Shown: positions 42,753 through 51,919 of the stretch, in pieces
Layout of the letters: the number at the start of each line of letters is the position of its first letter
Numbering within the stretch: position 1 is the stretch's first letter
Assembly (NCBI GenBank): GCA_965221605.1
Contig: CBDCSK010000005.1
Span: 19,786 to 83,785, forward strand
Length of the DNA stretch: 64,000 nucleotides
DNA from: Aldehydirespirator sp965221605
GTDB lineage: Bacteria; Actinomycetota; Acidimicrobiia; Acidimicrobiales; Aldehydirespiratoraceae
Direction of reading: 5' to 3'
The notes under the pieces: model-generated
The model's input: only the letters and a program-made list of their open reading frames with translations
What the model was told of the DNA's origin: nothing
Databases searched by the model: none
Position numbers and translations under genes: made by a program

Positions 42753-42771
42753 GATCTGCCCTTTGCAGATC
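42753..42771 (-). promoter_or_regulatory. 19-bp palindrome in the leader of the secreted-protein gene
   Basis: GATCTGC, five bases, GCAGATC: a perfect 7-bp inverted repeat 17 bases upstream of the preferred start and just beyond the ribosome site. It could be a protein operator or a translation-blocking hairpin. Confidence 0.45.
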
Positions 42772-42794
42772 GCTTGTACTGCTTCTAACCGCTC

Positions 42795-42889
42795 GGATGT
42801 GTCACTAGAACCAGTTTCTTGTCAAGTCTGTGGCAGCCCCGTGCCAACTTTGTGGCAGAGGTTGGCAGGGATGTGTCACTGGGTGGCAG
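42795..42889. promoter_or_regulatory. Clustered short repeats between divergent genes
   Basis: GGATGTGTCACT occurs twice (42795-42806, 42869-42880). TGTGGCAG occurs at 42829 and 42851, with related GTTGGCAG (42861) and GGTGGCAG (42882), and the inverse GTGCCAAC at 42841. Such spaced direct and inverted copies are typical of multi-site regulator binding; the adjacent LuxR-type protein is the obvious candidate. Confidence 0.45.
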
Positions 42890-42925
42890 CCTCTGCGAGC
42901 GTGTTGTCGGGCTATCCTTGGAGCG

Positions 42926-43633
42926 ATGGCGGGCGGTGTGTCGGAGGACCGGCTTCGGGCTCAGATTCGGTTGGCCTGCGGGCGCATCGCCGGAGGCGCT
43001 GCCGCCATCGTGGAGGCCCACCACCTCGGTGTGCCCGAGGGCCCTCACTCCAGGCCCTGGGCCATCGAGTACCACCGCGAGGCGGTACACATCTACAACG
43101 AGTCGCTACCGTCGCGGTACCAACTCGACATGGCCGCACTGTTCGGCCGCTGCGCCAAGACGATGTCAGAGTACTCGATACCGGCCCGCCTTGCGGAGGA
43201 CTGGGTGATCATCAGCGACTACCTCACGCTGGCGCGCTCCACGATCCTGGACTCGCTGGCACCGCAGGGCGCGGACGCCGCCGGAGCCCCCGCGGCGCTC
43301 GAGGCCATAGCGAACCGCGAGGCGCCGCCGATGGTGATCCGCTTCGACGCGCTGGCTCGGCTGACTGCCACCGACGGCGCCCGGCGCCTGCATCGGGCCG
43401 CCGTCGAAGTCCGCCAACAAATGGAGTCGCCGGTGCCCGCTGCGCTCGACGAGCGCGAGCTCAGGTTGCTCAAGCACCTCGCCGACGGCGCCTCCATCGC
43501 CGACATCGCCCAGGAACTGGGATACTCCCAGCGCTCGGTGTACCGGGCCATGGCCAGCCTTTGGGAGACCCTCGGCGTTAACGGCCGCACAGAAGGCGTC
43601 CAAAGGGCGACCGCCCAAGGCCTAATCGGCTGA
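42926..43633 (+). CDS. LuxR-type HTH regulator without receiver domain
   Basis: 235 residues. The N-terminal 165 residues are helical, contain several Trp/Tyr and show no receiver or PAS motif I recognise. The C-terminus is a helix-turn-helix of the LuxR/sigma-4-like type: ALDERELRLLKHLADGASIA, then DIAQELGYSQRSVYRAMASL. It probably binds the repeats in its own upstream region and controls the divergent secreted/membrane pair. Start ATG 42926 has only a weak, close ribosome site, and an earlier start cannot be excluded. Confidence 0.65.
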   Translation: MAGGVSEDRLRAQIRLACGRIAGGAAAIVEAHHLGVPEGPHSRPWAIEYHREAVHIYNESLPSRYQLDMAALFGRCAKTMSEYSIPARLAEDWVIISDYLTLARSTILDSLAPQGADAAGAPAALEAIANREAPPMVIRFDALARLTATDGARRLHRAAVEVRQQMESPVPAALDERELRLLKHLADGASIADIAQELGYSQRSVYRAMASLWETLGVNGRTEGVQRATAQGLIG

Positions 43634-43673
43634 GAAGACCCGAACGCCAGCAGGATTCGGTGCCGGCAGAGTG

Positions 43674-44657
43674 CTACCGGTCGTCGGTCTCCACCGCTCC
43701 GGTGCGGCGGAGGCCGGGCAGGCGCCATTGGGGGCCGCGGCGCTCCGGGCCCTGCTCCGGCTGGTCGAGGCCGGGGTAGGGGGCCCGCACTTCGCCGACC
43801 TCGCCCCCGTAGAGCCGGTCCGGGCGCTGCTGGCCGCTCCACACCGTCAGCTGGGGGAAGGCGATGGTGATGGAGCAGGCCGCGAACTCCCGGTGGACGG
43901 CCAGCACCAGGTCATGGCGGGTGGCCAGCTCGGTCGGGACGTCGCTGCCGTGCCAGTAGAGCACGTTGAAGCCGATGCTGGAGTCGCCGAAGCCCTCCAG
44001 GTTCACCGCGGGCTCGGGCTCTGCCAGCACCCTGGGCACCCGGTCGAGAGCGGCGTAGATGGCCTCGGTCGCCTGCTCGAGATCCGTGTCGTAGGCCACT
44101 CCGACGACCAGCGAGCTGCGCCGCACCGGTTCGCGCGTCAGGTTCACGATGGTGGCTCCGGCCACGTTGGCGTTGGGGATGCGGATGTGGGTGCCGTCGA
44201 GGCCCCGGATCTGGGTGGTGCGGGAGTCGATGTCCTCCACCACGCCGAGATGGCCGTCGAGTTCGACGGTGTCGCCCACAGTGTAGGGCCGGCGGGTCTG
44301 CAGGATCACCGACGACACGAAGTTGCCGACCACGCCCTGGAGGGCCAGCGCCAGCACCAGGCCGCCGAGGCCGAGGGCACCAAGCAGCGGCCCCACCCGC
44401 ACACCGAGCACCGTGAGCGCATAGCTCAGGCCGATGATGAAGACCGCGTAGCCGATGAACCGGGACGTCAGGATGGCGGCGAAGCCGTGACCGATGCCCC
44501 TGGCCACCACCCGGCGCAGGATCCTGGACACGACCGCGGCCAGCACCAGGGTGCACACCAGGACGATGCCGGCCTTGATCCAGTCGGTATGGGTCAGCGG
44601 GTCGTCCAGCAACGCCTCGCTGTCGGTCTGGGCCAGAACGCCAAGGAAAGGGGTCAT
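43674..44657 (-). CDS. MscS-family mechanosensitive channel
   Basis: 327 residues. Three N-terminal helices include the pore-lining type segment GLGGLVLALALQGVVGNFVS, followed by VILQTRRPYTVGDTVELDG and the beta domain GVVEDIDSRTTQIRGLDGTHI with IPNANVAGATIVNLTR. Such channels open under membrane tension to release solutes during osmotic downshock. The C-terminal 60 residues are a proline- and charge-rich tail. It ends 40 bases from the convergent LuxR-type gene. Confidence 0.9.
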   Translation of the reverse strand: MTPFLGVLAQTDSEALLDDPLTHTDWIKAGIVLVCTLVLAAVVSRILRRVVARGIGHGFAAILTSRFIGYAVFIIGLSYALTVLGVRVGPLLGALGLGGLVLALALQGVVGNFVSSVILQTRRPYTVGDTVELDGHLGVVEDIDSRTTQIRGLDGTHIRIPNANVAGATIVNLTREPVRRSSLVVGVAYDTDLEQATEAIYAALDRVPRVLAEPEPAVNLEGFGDSSIGFNVLYWHGSDVPTELATRHDLVLAVHREFAACSITIAFPQLTVWSGQQRPDRLYGGEVGEVRAPYPGLDQPEQGPERRGPQWRLPGLRRTGAVETDDR

Positions 44658-44720
44658 CCGCGTCCAAGTCTGTCATGCGGACCGGGACTTGGACGCGACC
44701 GGTGGTTGCCGGCGGCAGAG

Positions 44721-47606
44721 TCAGGCCTCGGCCGGCCCGGAGCGTCCTATGGCCTGGTCGGAGGTGCCCAGATAGCTGGCGATTACCAGCGGGTCGCTGC
44801 GGACCTGCTCGGGCGACCCCTCGGCGATCACCGCGCCCGCCGCCAGGCAGTAGACGCGGTCGCTGATGCCCATGACCAGCGGCATGTCATGCTCGATGAC
44901 GATCACGGCGGCGTCGAGTTCGGCCTGCACCTGCTTGATGAGCGGCCCGAAGGCCTCGGCCTCCCGCTGGGCCACCCCGCCGGTGGGCTCGTCCAGCAGC
45001 AGCACCCGGGCGTTGACGGCCAGCAGGCTGGCCAGCTCCACGATGCGGCGGGTGCCGGTGGACAACGAGGCCACGAAATGGTCGGCGTAGCGGGTGAGCC
45101 CCACGTAGTCGATGATCTCGTCGGCCTCGGCCCGCTTGGCCCTCTCCTGAGCGGGCGACGGCGGCAGCGCGGTCATCGACGCCACCAGACGCGAGCGCGA
45201 CCGGGCCTCGAGGGCGACCATCAGAGACTCCCGCACCGTCAGGCCCGGGTAGATGAGGGCGCCCTGGAAACCTCGCCCCAGGCCGCGGGCATGGCGGGCC
45301 GGGGCTCGCCGCGGGGTCACGTCGGCCCCGAGCACGAACACCCGACCCTGGGCCGGGACGAACCCACTGATGGCGTTGAGCAGCGTGGACTTGCCCGCGC
45401 CGTTGGTGCCGATGAGGCCCACGAGCTCACCGTGGTCGACATGCACCGAGACCTTGTCGACCGCGGTGTTGCCGCCGAAGCGGACCGTCACGTCCTGGGT
45501 CCGCAGGGCCGTACCCGATTGAGCCTCGGCCGTTGCGCCCCGCGCCAGCACCGGCGCTGGGGGTCTGGCCCGCTCCGGCCCGGGTGCCTGTGTGCCCTCA
45601 GGCGCCGCCGCAGGCTGGGCCGAGAGCTTGCGGTCAGCTCGCTGCAGCAGCTTGTCTCGGATGCTGTAGACGATCTGCAGCAGGCCGCCGGGGAAGTACA
45701 TCAGCAGCACCAGCAGCCCGATGCTGCTGGTGAGCAGCCGCACCAGGTCGTCGAGCTCCTCGGGCAGCGCCTGGGGAATCCCTCTCACCCACAGCGCTCC
45801 CAGTATCGGGCCGGCCACCGAGCCGAGGCCTCCGATGATGGCGGTGGCCACCACCACGATGGACTCGCCGGCTCTGAACAGCGAGTCGGGCTGGAGCGAG
45901 GGCACCAGCGTCACCAGGAGTCCGCCCGCGAAGGCGGCGATCCCGCCGGCCACGCCGAAGGCGGTCAGCTTCATGCGAGTGGGCGACACCGTGGACGCCG
46001 CGGCCATCTCCTCGTTGTCGCGCACCGCGATCCACGACCGCCCGATGCCGGTGCGGCGCAGGCGGGCCACCACCGCGGCTACCACCGCCAGCGAGAACAG
46101 GCACAGGAAGTAGTAGTTCCTGCGGGAGGCGCCGAAGTCGATGTGGATGGGGCCGATGTCGAGCACCGGCTTGTCGGCCGGGCGGGGGAAGGACGTGCCC
46201 CCGGTGAAGAAGTCCTGGAGGAACAGCCACGTCGAGGAGGCCACCGCGAACGCGAGGGTGGTGACGGCCAGGAACAGGCCCCGCACCCGGAGCGCGGGCA
46301 GGCCGACGATCACCGCGGTCACCACCCCGACCGCGATGGCCACCATCATGGCCAGGGCCCAGGGCAGATCCAGCGACAGGTCGAACAGGTCGAAGGGGAC
46401 GGGGATGTCGTTGCCGTGGGTCAGCCCGAGCACGGTGAGACCCCCGAGGCCCACGAAGGCGAACTGGCCCAGCGACAGCTGGCCGGCCCAGCCGGTGAGC
46501 ACCGTCATCGACAGCACCACCATGGCAAACAACAGGATGCTGGTCCAGGTGAACAGGGAGCTGGCGCTGGAGAGGGCCAGACCCAGCAGGGCGAAGAAGC
46601 CGAACAGGGCCACGAACCCCATGGCGTTGAGATGGCGGACCCACCAGAGCGACTCGAGCCGGCTCGGGACGGCCTGGACCCGGGGCGCCAGCGACCACGA
46701 CTCCTGCTGGCCGGTGGTCCGGATCACCAGCAGCACGACGACCAGGACGGCCAGGAACAGGTAGACGTCCACCACCGAGCGGTTGGCCGAGTCGACGTTG
46801 CTGCGGATCAACTGCTCGGCCACGCCCACCGCCAACCCGCCGGCCAGCGTCCCCGGCAGCGAGCGCATGCGGGCCAGCAGCGACACCACCAGGACTCTCA
46901 GCAGCAGGGGCTCGGCTATGGCCGCAGTGCCGGCCTGGGCCGAGTTGATGCCCTGGAGCGGGGCCAGGAAGATGGCGGTGGCCGCCGCGAACGCCCCCGA
47001 GATGGTCCACACGATGGTCGAGGTCCGCCGGGGCGACGTGCCGTAGACCCGGGCGGTGTCGGGATTCGAGGCCGAGGCCCGCACGGCCAGCCCGAAGCGG
47101 GTGCGGGCGATGAACCAGGCCAGCGCGCCGATCAGGACCGGTATCACCAGCAGCACGATTATCTCGCGGGCCTGCAGGCGGATGTGGTCGGTAGGCGTCC
47201 AGGTGGCCTTGAACGGGGGCGAGATCGGCCCCGGGGCGGCGACGCTGGGCAGTTGGAACTTGGCGAAGAGCACGATCTGGCCCACGCCGATGGTGGCGAT
47301 CAGGACCACCAGCCGGGGCGAGGAGAACAGCCGCCGGATCACTATCAGCTCGATGGCCATGCCGATGGCCGCGCAGGCCGCCAGGGCGAGCCCGAACGAC
47401 AGCCACCAGTTCAACCCGTACTGGGCCAGCAGCAGCACGAACAGGGCCACGCCGAAGGCTCCGACCTCGCCGTGGGCGAAGTTGAGCACACCGGTCGATC
47501 GGTAGATCAGCACGAACCCGGCCGCGAAGGCGGCGTAGGTGAGCCCGGTGACAAGGCCGTACGCCAAGGCCTGCTGGCCGATGGTGATCCCCAGGAACTC
47601 GATCAT
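44721..47606 (-). CDS. LivH-LivM-LivG fusion of a branched-chain amino acid type ABC transporter
   Basis: 961 residues in one frame. About 1-300 is a LivH permease (GLTYAAFAAGFVLIYRSTGV, LNFAHGEVGAFG). About 320-640 is a LivM permease (WAGQLSLGQFAFVGLGG, IRDNEEMAAAS). After a 55-residue Pro/Ala linker, 690-961 is a LivG ATPase with Walker A IGTNGAGKSTLL, a variant signature LSTGTRRIVELA and Walker B VLLLDEPTGG. Fusions of LivM with LivG are known; all three in one chain is unusual. The ATPase is covalently tied to both permeases, so one chain supplies half the complex. The remaining ATPase is in the next gene upstream, and a binding lipoprotein is divergent. The substrate could be amino acids, amides or urea. 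Confidence 0.9.
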   Translation of the reverse strand: MIEFLGITIGQQALAYGLVTGLTYAAFAAGFVLIYRSTGVLNFAHGEVGAFGVALFVLLLAQYGLNWWLSFGLALAACAAIGMAIELIVIRRLFSSPRLVVLIATIGVGQIVLFAKFQLPSVAAPGPISPPFKATWTPTDHIRLQAREIIVLLVIPVLIGALAWFIARTRFGLAVRASASNPDTARVYGTSPRRTSTIVWTISGAFAAATAIFLAPLQGINSAQAGTAAIAEPLLLRVLVVSLLARMRSLPGTLAGGLAVGVAEQLIRSNVDSANRSVVDVYLFLAVLVVVLLVIRTTGQQESWSLAPRVQAVPSRLESLWWVRHLNAMGFVALFGFFALLGLALSSASSLFTWTSILLFAMVVLSMTVLTGWAGQLSLGQFAFVGLGGLTVLGLTHGNDIPVPFDLFDLSLDLPWALAMMVAIAVGVVTAVIVGLPALRVRGLFLAVTTLAFAVASSTWLFLQDFFTGGTSFPRPADKPVLDIGPIHIDFGASRRNYYFLCLFSLAVVAAVVARLRRTGIGRSWIAVRDNEEMAAASTVSPTRMKLTAFGVAGGIAAFAGGLLVTLVPSLQPDSLFRAGESIVVVATAIIGGLGSVAGPILGALWVRGIPQALPEELDDLVRLLTSSIGLLVLLMYFPGGLLQIVYSIRDKLLQRADRKLSAQPAAAPEGTQAPGPERARPPAPVLARGATAEAQSGTALRTQDVTVRFGGNTAVDKVSVHVDHGELVGLIGTNGAGKSTLLNAISGFVPAQGRVFVLGADVTPRRAPARHARGLGRGFQGALIYPGLTVRESLMVALEARSRSRLVASMTALPPSPAQERAKRAEADEIIDYVGLTRYADHFVASLSTGTRRIVELASLLAVNARVLLLDEPTGGVAQREAEAFGPLIKQVQAELDAAVIVIEHDMPLVMGISDRVYCLAAGAVIAEGSPEQVRSDPLVIASYLGTSDQAIGRSGPAEA

Positions 47607-47643
47607 CGGCCCGCTCTCCGACCGGCTGGCGTCACGAGGGACA

Positions 47644-49863
47644 TCATCCGCCCTCGCCTCCCAGGAACACAGCCCGGGCCAGGTCGTCGCGCTCGGCCAG
47701 CTCCTGGGCCGGCCCCTCGAAGCGGATGCGGCCCTTCTCCATGAAGATGGCCCGGTCGGCGAAGGCCAGGGCCACGTTCAGCGACTGCTCGACGATCACC
47801 ATCGTCTGGCCCTCGGCTCGCAGGCGCTCCACCACGCCCAGCAGTTCCTGCACCACCAGAGGCGCCAGCCCGAGGCTCAGCTCGTCGATAAGCAGGACCT
47901 CGGGCTCGTGCATCAGAGCCATGGCCAGGGCCAGCATCTGCTGCTGCCCGCCCGACAGCTCGCTTGCGACCAGACCCGTTCTCTCGGCCAGGGCGGGGAA
48001 GAGGCTCAGAGCCCGCTCGGACCGAGCCTCGACCTCAGCGTCGTCGAGGCCCGAGGCCAGCACCGAAGCCTGCAGGTTGTCGGCCACAGAGAGCGCCTCG
48101 AACACGCCGGCGCCGCCTCGCAGCTGCACCAGGCCGGCCGCGAAGCGGTCCTCAGCCTCGGAGTAGGTGATCGTGCGGCCACCGAGGCGCACCACGCCCC
48201 GGTCGGGGATGCCCAGCCCGCTCACCGCCCGCAGCAGGGTCGACTTGCCCGCGCCGTTGGTGCCGAGCAGGGCCAGCACCTCGCCCCGGGCCACCTCGAA
48301 GGACACCTCGAAGAGCACCTGCACGCTGCCGTAGGCGAAGTCGAGGTTGTGGACCTGGAGGGCGGGCACCGACTCCGGGTCGGCCGCGGCCCGCCTCTGC
48401 TCCTCCCGCTCCTCGAGCAGTTCCTCGACGGCCCGGGAGATGTCGAAGCGGATGAAGCGGCTGCCGTAGGCGATCAGGGCGCCGCCGATCAGAGCCGCGG
48501 GCGGCGCGGCCACCAGCATGGCGGTGCGCTCGTTGTAGGCGTCTGAGAGCTGGCCCACGATCAACCCGCCGAAGAAGCCGCCCATCAAGAAGATGAACAC
48601 CGGCAGCAGGGCGAAGGCCTGGGCCCGGATGCGGTACGGGGACACTGCCGCGATCACCGATGGCGCAGCCACGAACGCCATCGAGATGAGCGTCTGGGCC
48701 ACCGCCATCATCACGACCAGCCCACCGAGGATCTTCAGCGGCAGCGCCACCGCGTACACCACGCCCGCGGCCATCACCAGCGTGCCGGCCATGCGCATCA
48801 TGGCCGGCGGGTCCCGGCGGAAGTTGCGGTCGAAGACCCGGCCGGCGAACGGCAGCCCGATGAGGGCGGCCACCCAGATGAGGGACTCGACCACGCCCCG
48901 TTGGAAGGGACCCATGGCGTACTTGTCCTCGAGCAGCAGGTTGAACTGGATGGGAATGGCGATCAGGGCGAAGCCGAGGACGCCGACGCCGGTCGACAGG
49001 AAATAGAAAGTCCTGATCTTGCGAAGCCGGGCGAAGGCGGTGCCGATCGACACCGGCAGCTCGTCCACGTCGACATGCTCGCTGCCGAAGACGGCCTGCT
49101 TCTCGAAACGCCCCCGGGCCGGCTCCCGCAGCACCAGCGCCGACACCGCCGCGGCGACCAGGGGCGCAGCCGCGACCGCGAAGAAGGCGGCCCGCCAGGG
49201 GTCGTCCCCTCCCACCACAGCCGCGATCCCCCCGATGACCAGCGGGCCCAGCAGCTGGCCGACGGGCCGGCCGAGACCCTCCAGGGCGAAGATCCGGCCT
49301 CGAGCCGGGATCGGGTAGGTGTCCACCAGCATGGAGTTGGACACCGGGATCCGGTAGGCTTGGCCGAACCCGGTGCCGGCGTTGGTGAGGAAGAGCTGGA
49401 ACGGGTTGACGATGAGCCCGCTCAGGAACGCGGTGACGCTCCAGAACGCGCACGACGCCGGGATGATCGCCACCCGCTTGATCCGGTCGGCGAGGGCGGC
49501 CATGGGGACCGTGCCCAGCACGAGGGTGACGCCGCCGAAGCCGAGAATCCCGAACAGCGCGGTGTCGCTGATGTCGAGGGACCTCTGGATGTCGGGGGCC
49601 AGCACCCGGATGGCTCGGGGCAGCTCGTCGATGAAGGCCAGCATGAACATGACCGCCAGCGTCGCCTTGCCGCCGGCTCGCAGGCCCTCCCTCAGGGTCA
49701 TGGGCTCGTCGCCCACACCGGGCAGCAGGTCGTCGGGCAGCAGGGTCTCGGCGTCCCGCTCGGCCTGCTCGGCCCGGCGCCTGGCCTCCTCGTCGAGGAT
49801 CGCCGCGGCCAGCGAGGCCGCCGTTGGCTCGGGACCGTTCAGCTCAGTCGAGTTGTCGGCCAT
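47644..49863 (-). CDS. MFS transporter fused to a LivF-type ABC ATPase
   Basis: 739 residues. After a 55-residue acidic leader, about 60-450 is a twelve-helix MFS-type transporter (LAFIDELPRAIRVLAPDIQR, GTVPMAALADRIKRV as motif A, ALEGLGRPVGQLLGPLVIGG). From about 485 a LivF ATPase follows: Walker A LGTNGAGKSTLLRAVSG, LSGGQQQMLALAMAL, and Walker B VLLIDELSLGLAP. A secondary carrier and an ABC ATPase in a single chain mix two transport mechanisms. The ATPase half pairs logically with the LivHMG fusion 37 bases downstream. A GGGGG site precedes the ATG. Frame continuity is clear across the junction. Confidence 0.9.
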   Translation of the reverse strand: MADNSTELNGPEPTAASLAAAILDEEARRRAEQAERDAETLLPDDLLPGVGDEPMTLREGLRAGGKATLAVMFMLAFIDELPRAIRVLAPDIQRSLDISDTALFGILGFGGVTLVLGTVPMAALADRIKRVAIIPASCAFWSVTAFLSGLIVNPFQLFLTNAGTGFGQAYRIPVSNSMLVDTYPIPARGRIFALEGLGRPVGQLLGPLVIGGIAAVVGGDDPWRAAFFAVAAAPLVAAAVSALVLREPARGRFEKQAVFGSEHVDVDELPVSIGTAFARLRKIRTFYFLSTGVGVLGFALIAIPIQFNLLLEDKYAMGPFQRGVVESLIWVAALIGLPFAGRVFDRNFRRDPPAMMRMAGTLVMAAGVVYAVALPLKILGGLVVMMAVAQTLISMAFVAAPSVIAAVSPYRIRAQAFALLPVFIFLMGGFFGGLIVGQLSDAYNERTAMLVAAPPAALIGGALIAYGSRFIRFDISRAVEELLEEREEQRRAAADPESVPALQVHNLDFAYGSVQVLFEVSFEVARGEVLALLGTNGAGKSTLLRAVSGLGIPDRGVVRLGGRTITYSEAEDRFAAGLVQLRGGAGVFEALSVADNLQASVLASGLDDAEVEARSERALSLFPALAERTGLVASELSGGQQQMLALAMALMHEPEVLLIDELSLGLAPLVVQELLGVVERLRAEGQTMVIVEQSLNVALAFADRAIFMEKGRIRFEGPAQELAERDDLARAVFLGGEGG

Positions 49864-50048
49864 TGTCCCCCTTGCGGGCTCCGACCGATCGGCAGCGGTG
49901 CGGTTGGTGCGGAGACAGTAGTCGCCGCGGAGTAGGGCGCGACCAATAACCTGACTTGTGCACGCTGGCGCTGCGGGTGAGACTGACGCTCCAGCCGAAT
50001 GCCGGTGTCATTCGAATGTCCGATCCGGAGGGACGGAGGAACAACCAG

Positions 50049-51839
50049 ATGTCCGCAAGACTGCGCACTGCCCTTGTAATCGTTATCACCATGGCCTTCG
50101 TGGCCGCGGCCTGCGGCGGGGAGGTGACCGATACCGACAACGGTGGAGCGGCCGCGCCCACGACCCAGGCGCCCGGCACCGACGACGCGCCCGCCGAGGA
50201 GACCACAACCACCGAACCCGACGACAGCGACGAAGCGCCCGCCACCACCGAGCCGGACGACACCGAAGACGCGCCCGCCGAGGAGACCACAACCACCGAA
50301 CCCGACGACAGCGACGAAGCGCCCGCCACCACCGAGCCGGACGACACCGAAGACGCGCCCGCCGAGGAGACCACAACCACCGAACCCGACGAGCCTGAGG
50401 GCCCGCCGCCCAACATCTTCAACGACCCCCGGGGCGGGATCTTCAACGAGTACCAGGCCACCATGGACCGAGGCGACCACCCGTTCATGCAGGTCGACTC
50501 GTTCTGCAACGCCCATCCCGCCGCCGCCGACCGGGTGGCCACCGACAAGGGCATCGAGGCCGACACGATCAAGATCACCCACATCCGCTCGAAGCTGGAG
50601 GACTTCGCTGAGATCGGCTTCGGCACCGACGTGGGCGACCCGGCCGAGATGTTCGAGACCTTCGTGGCCTACGTCAACGAGCAGTGCGGCGGCGTCCGGG
50701 GCCGCATGATCGACCTCCACACCATCCACGTGGATGTCCTCGGCGACCAGTTGGACGAGATCCGCAACGCGGCCTGCATCGAGGCCATCGAGGACAACGA
50801 CGCGGTCATCATCGTGAACTCGAGCGGCTTCCAGGGCTCGGCCACCCTGTGCATCGTGGAGGAGCACGAGACCGCCTTCGTCACCGTTCAGCCCCAGCCC
50901 AAGGAGTTCATGCAGCGCGGCGGGGACCGGCTGATCACCATGACGCCCACCGCGGAGGAGGCGCTGAGCTGGCTGGCACTCGACCTGATCGAGCGGGGCG
51001 AGCTCGACGGCAAGACAGTGGGAATCGCTGCACCCGACACGCCCGGTCAGTACGAAGCCGTCGAGGCCGGCCTGGTCAGCGTCCTGCGGGACCACGGCGT
51101 GAATGTGGCCGTCTTCGACAAGATCGGCTGCGGCGGCTCAGTCATGTGCGCGGAGGGCAGTGTGGACACCGTGAGCAAATTCCGCAGCGAGGGTGTCGAC
51201 GTGGTCTTCAACGTGCTCAACGTCATCTCGGCACCCTTCTTCCTCACCGAGATGCTGGCCCAGGGGTACCAGCCCGGGGACGTCCAGTTCTACGCCTCGG
51301 ACTTCAACTCGCAGGCCGCCGAGATCGTGGCCTCGAAGATCCTCCAGTTCGGTACCGAGGCCGCCGCGGCCTTCTACAACGGCGCCCGCATCATGGACTC
51401 CCGGGATGTCGGCGGCTACCGCTTGGAGGGCTACGAACCGAGGGCGTTCAACGAGATGTGCAACGACCTGTACGGTGCCCACAGCCCCTCAGGAGCCAAT
51501 CACGAGTCGGAGGACCGCCACGACGGCAATTCACGCTATGGCATGGTCGGCTCGGTGTGCGTCGTGCTTCGCATCGCGCTGCGAGCGCTCCACGACGCGG
51601 GCGACAACCCCACCCGGGCCGACGTCTACTCGACGCTGGCCAATCTGGGCGCGGTCGACACCAACGAGATGATCCCCGGTTCGATCACGCCCGGCAACAC
51701 CCAGGTACCGGATGCGATCCACAACCTGGTGTGGGAGTTCCCCTGCACCAAGCCGTACGGCCTGCCGGTGCCCGGCTTCGAGGACTCGGGCGGGACCTGC
51801 ATCTACCCGGTCGACGAGTACCGGCCCGCACCCTCCTAG
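50049..51839 (+). CDS. Periplasmic-binding lipoprotein for the Liv-type transporter
   Basis: 596 residues. The signal ends in the lipobox VAAAC, giving a lipid anchor. Residues about 25-117 are a repetitive acidic Thr/Pro linker. The remainder fits the type I periplasmic binding fold of Leu/Ile/Val or amide binding proteins: YVNEQCGGVRGRMIDLH, EAIEDNDAVIIVNSSGF, DGKTVGIAAPDTPGQYEAVE, GVDVVFNVLNVISAPFFL. It is larger than LivJ and has several Cys, including a closing CTKPYGLPVPGFEDSGGTC. ATG at 50049 with GGAGGA 8 bases upstream. It is divergent from the fused transporter genes and probably their receptor. Confidence 0.85.
   Translation: MSARLRTALVIVITMAFVAAACGGEVTDTDNGGAAAPTTQAPGTDDAPAEETTTTEPDDSDEAPATTEPDDTEDAPAEETTTTEPDDSDEAPATTEPDDTEDAPAEETTTTEPDEPEGPPPNIFNDPRGGIFNEYQATMDRGDHPFMQVDSFCNAHPAAADRVATDKGIEADTIKITHIRSKLEDFAEIGFGTDVGDPAEMFETFVAYVNEQCGGVRGRMIDLHTIHVDVLGDQLDEIRNAACIEAIEDNDAVIIVNSSGFQGSATLCIVEEHETAFVTVQPQPKEFMQRGGDRLITMTPTAEEALSWLALDLIERGELDGKTVGIAAPDTPGQYEAVEAGLVSVLRDHGVNVAVFDKIGCGGSVMCAEGSVDTVSKFRSEGVDVVFNVLNVISAPFFLTEMLAQGYQPGDVQFYASDFNSQAAEIVASKILQFGTEAAAAFYNGARIMDSRDVGGYRLEGYEPRAFNEMCNDLYGAHSPSGANHESEDRHDGNSRYGMVGSVCVVLRIALRALHDAGDNPTRADVYSTLANLGAVDTNEMIPGSITPGNTQVPDAIHNLVWEFPCTKPYGLPVPGFEDSGGTCIYPVDEYRPAPS
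50187..50396. repeat. 84-bp perfect tandem repeat in the binding-protein linker
   Basis: Two complete 84-bp units (50187-50270, 50271-50354), identical by eye, plus a 42-bp partial third. Each encodes 28 residues beginning APAEETTTTEPDD. Unit number could vary between strains without frame loss. Confidence 0.9.
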
Positions 51840-51854
51840 ATCCCGCAGTCTGTA

Positions 51855-51882
51855 GCGGCGGCCGGCAGCGGCCGGCCGCCGC
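51855..51882. terminator. Bidirectional hairpin terminator
   Basis: Perfect 11-bp stem GCGGCGGCCGG / CCGGCCGCCGC with a 6-base loop, 15 bases after the binding-protein stop and 38 bases after the xerC stop on the other strand. It is placed to end both convergent transcripts. Confidence 0.75.
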
Positions 51883-51919
51883 CCAGACCTGCGGTTGTCG
51901 GACGGATCCGGCCGCCGCG

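Noticed and set aside
43671..47744. A 1357-codon open frame on the plus strand opposite the LivHMG gene.
   Set aside because: The translation is His/Gln/Gly/Pro-rich low complexity with no fold motifs; it is the antisense shadow of a very GC-rich gene with clear Walker and permease motifs.
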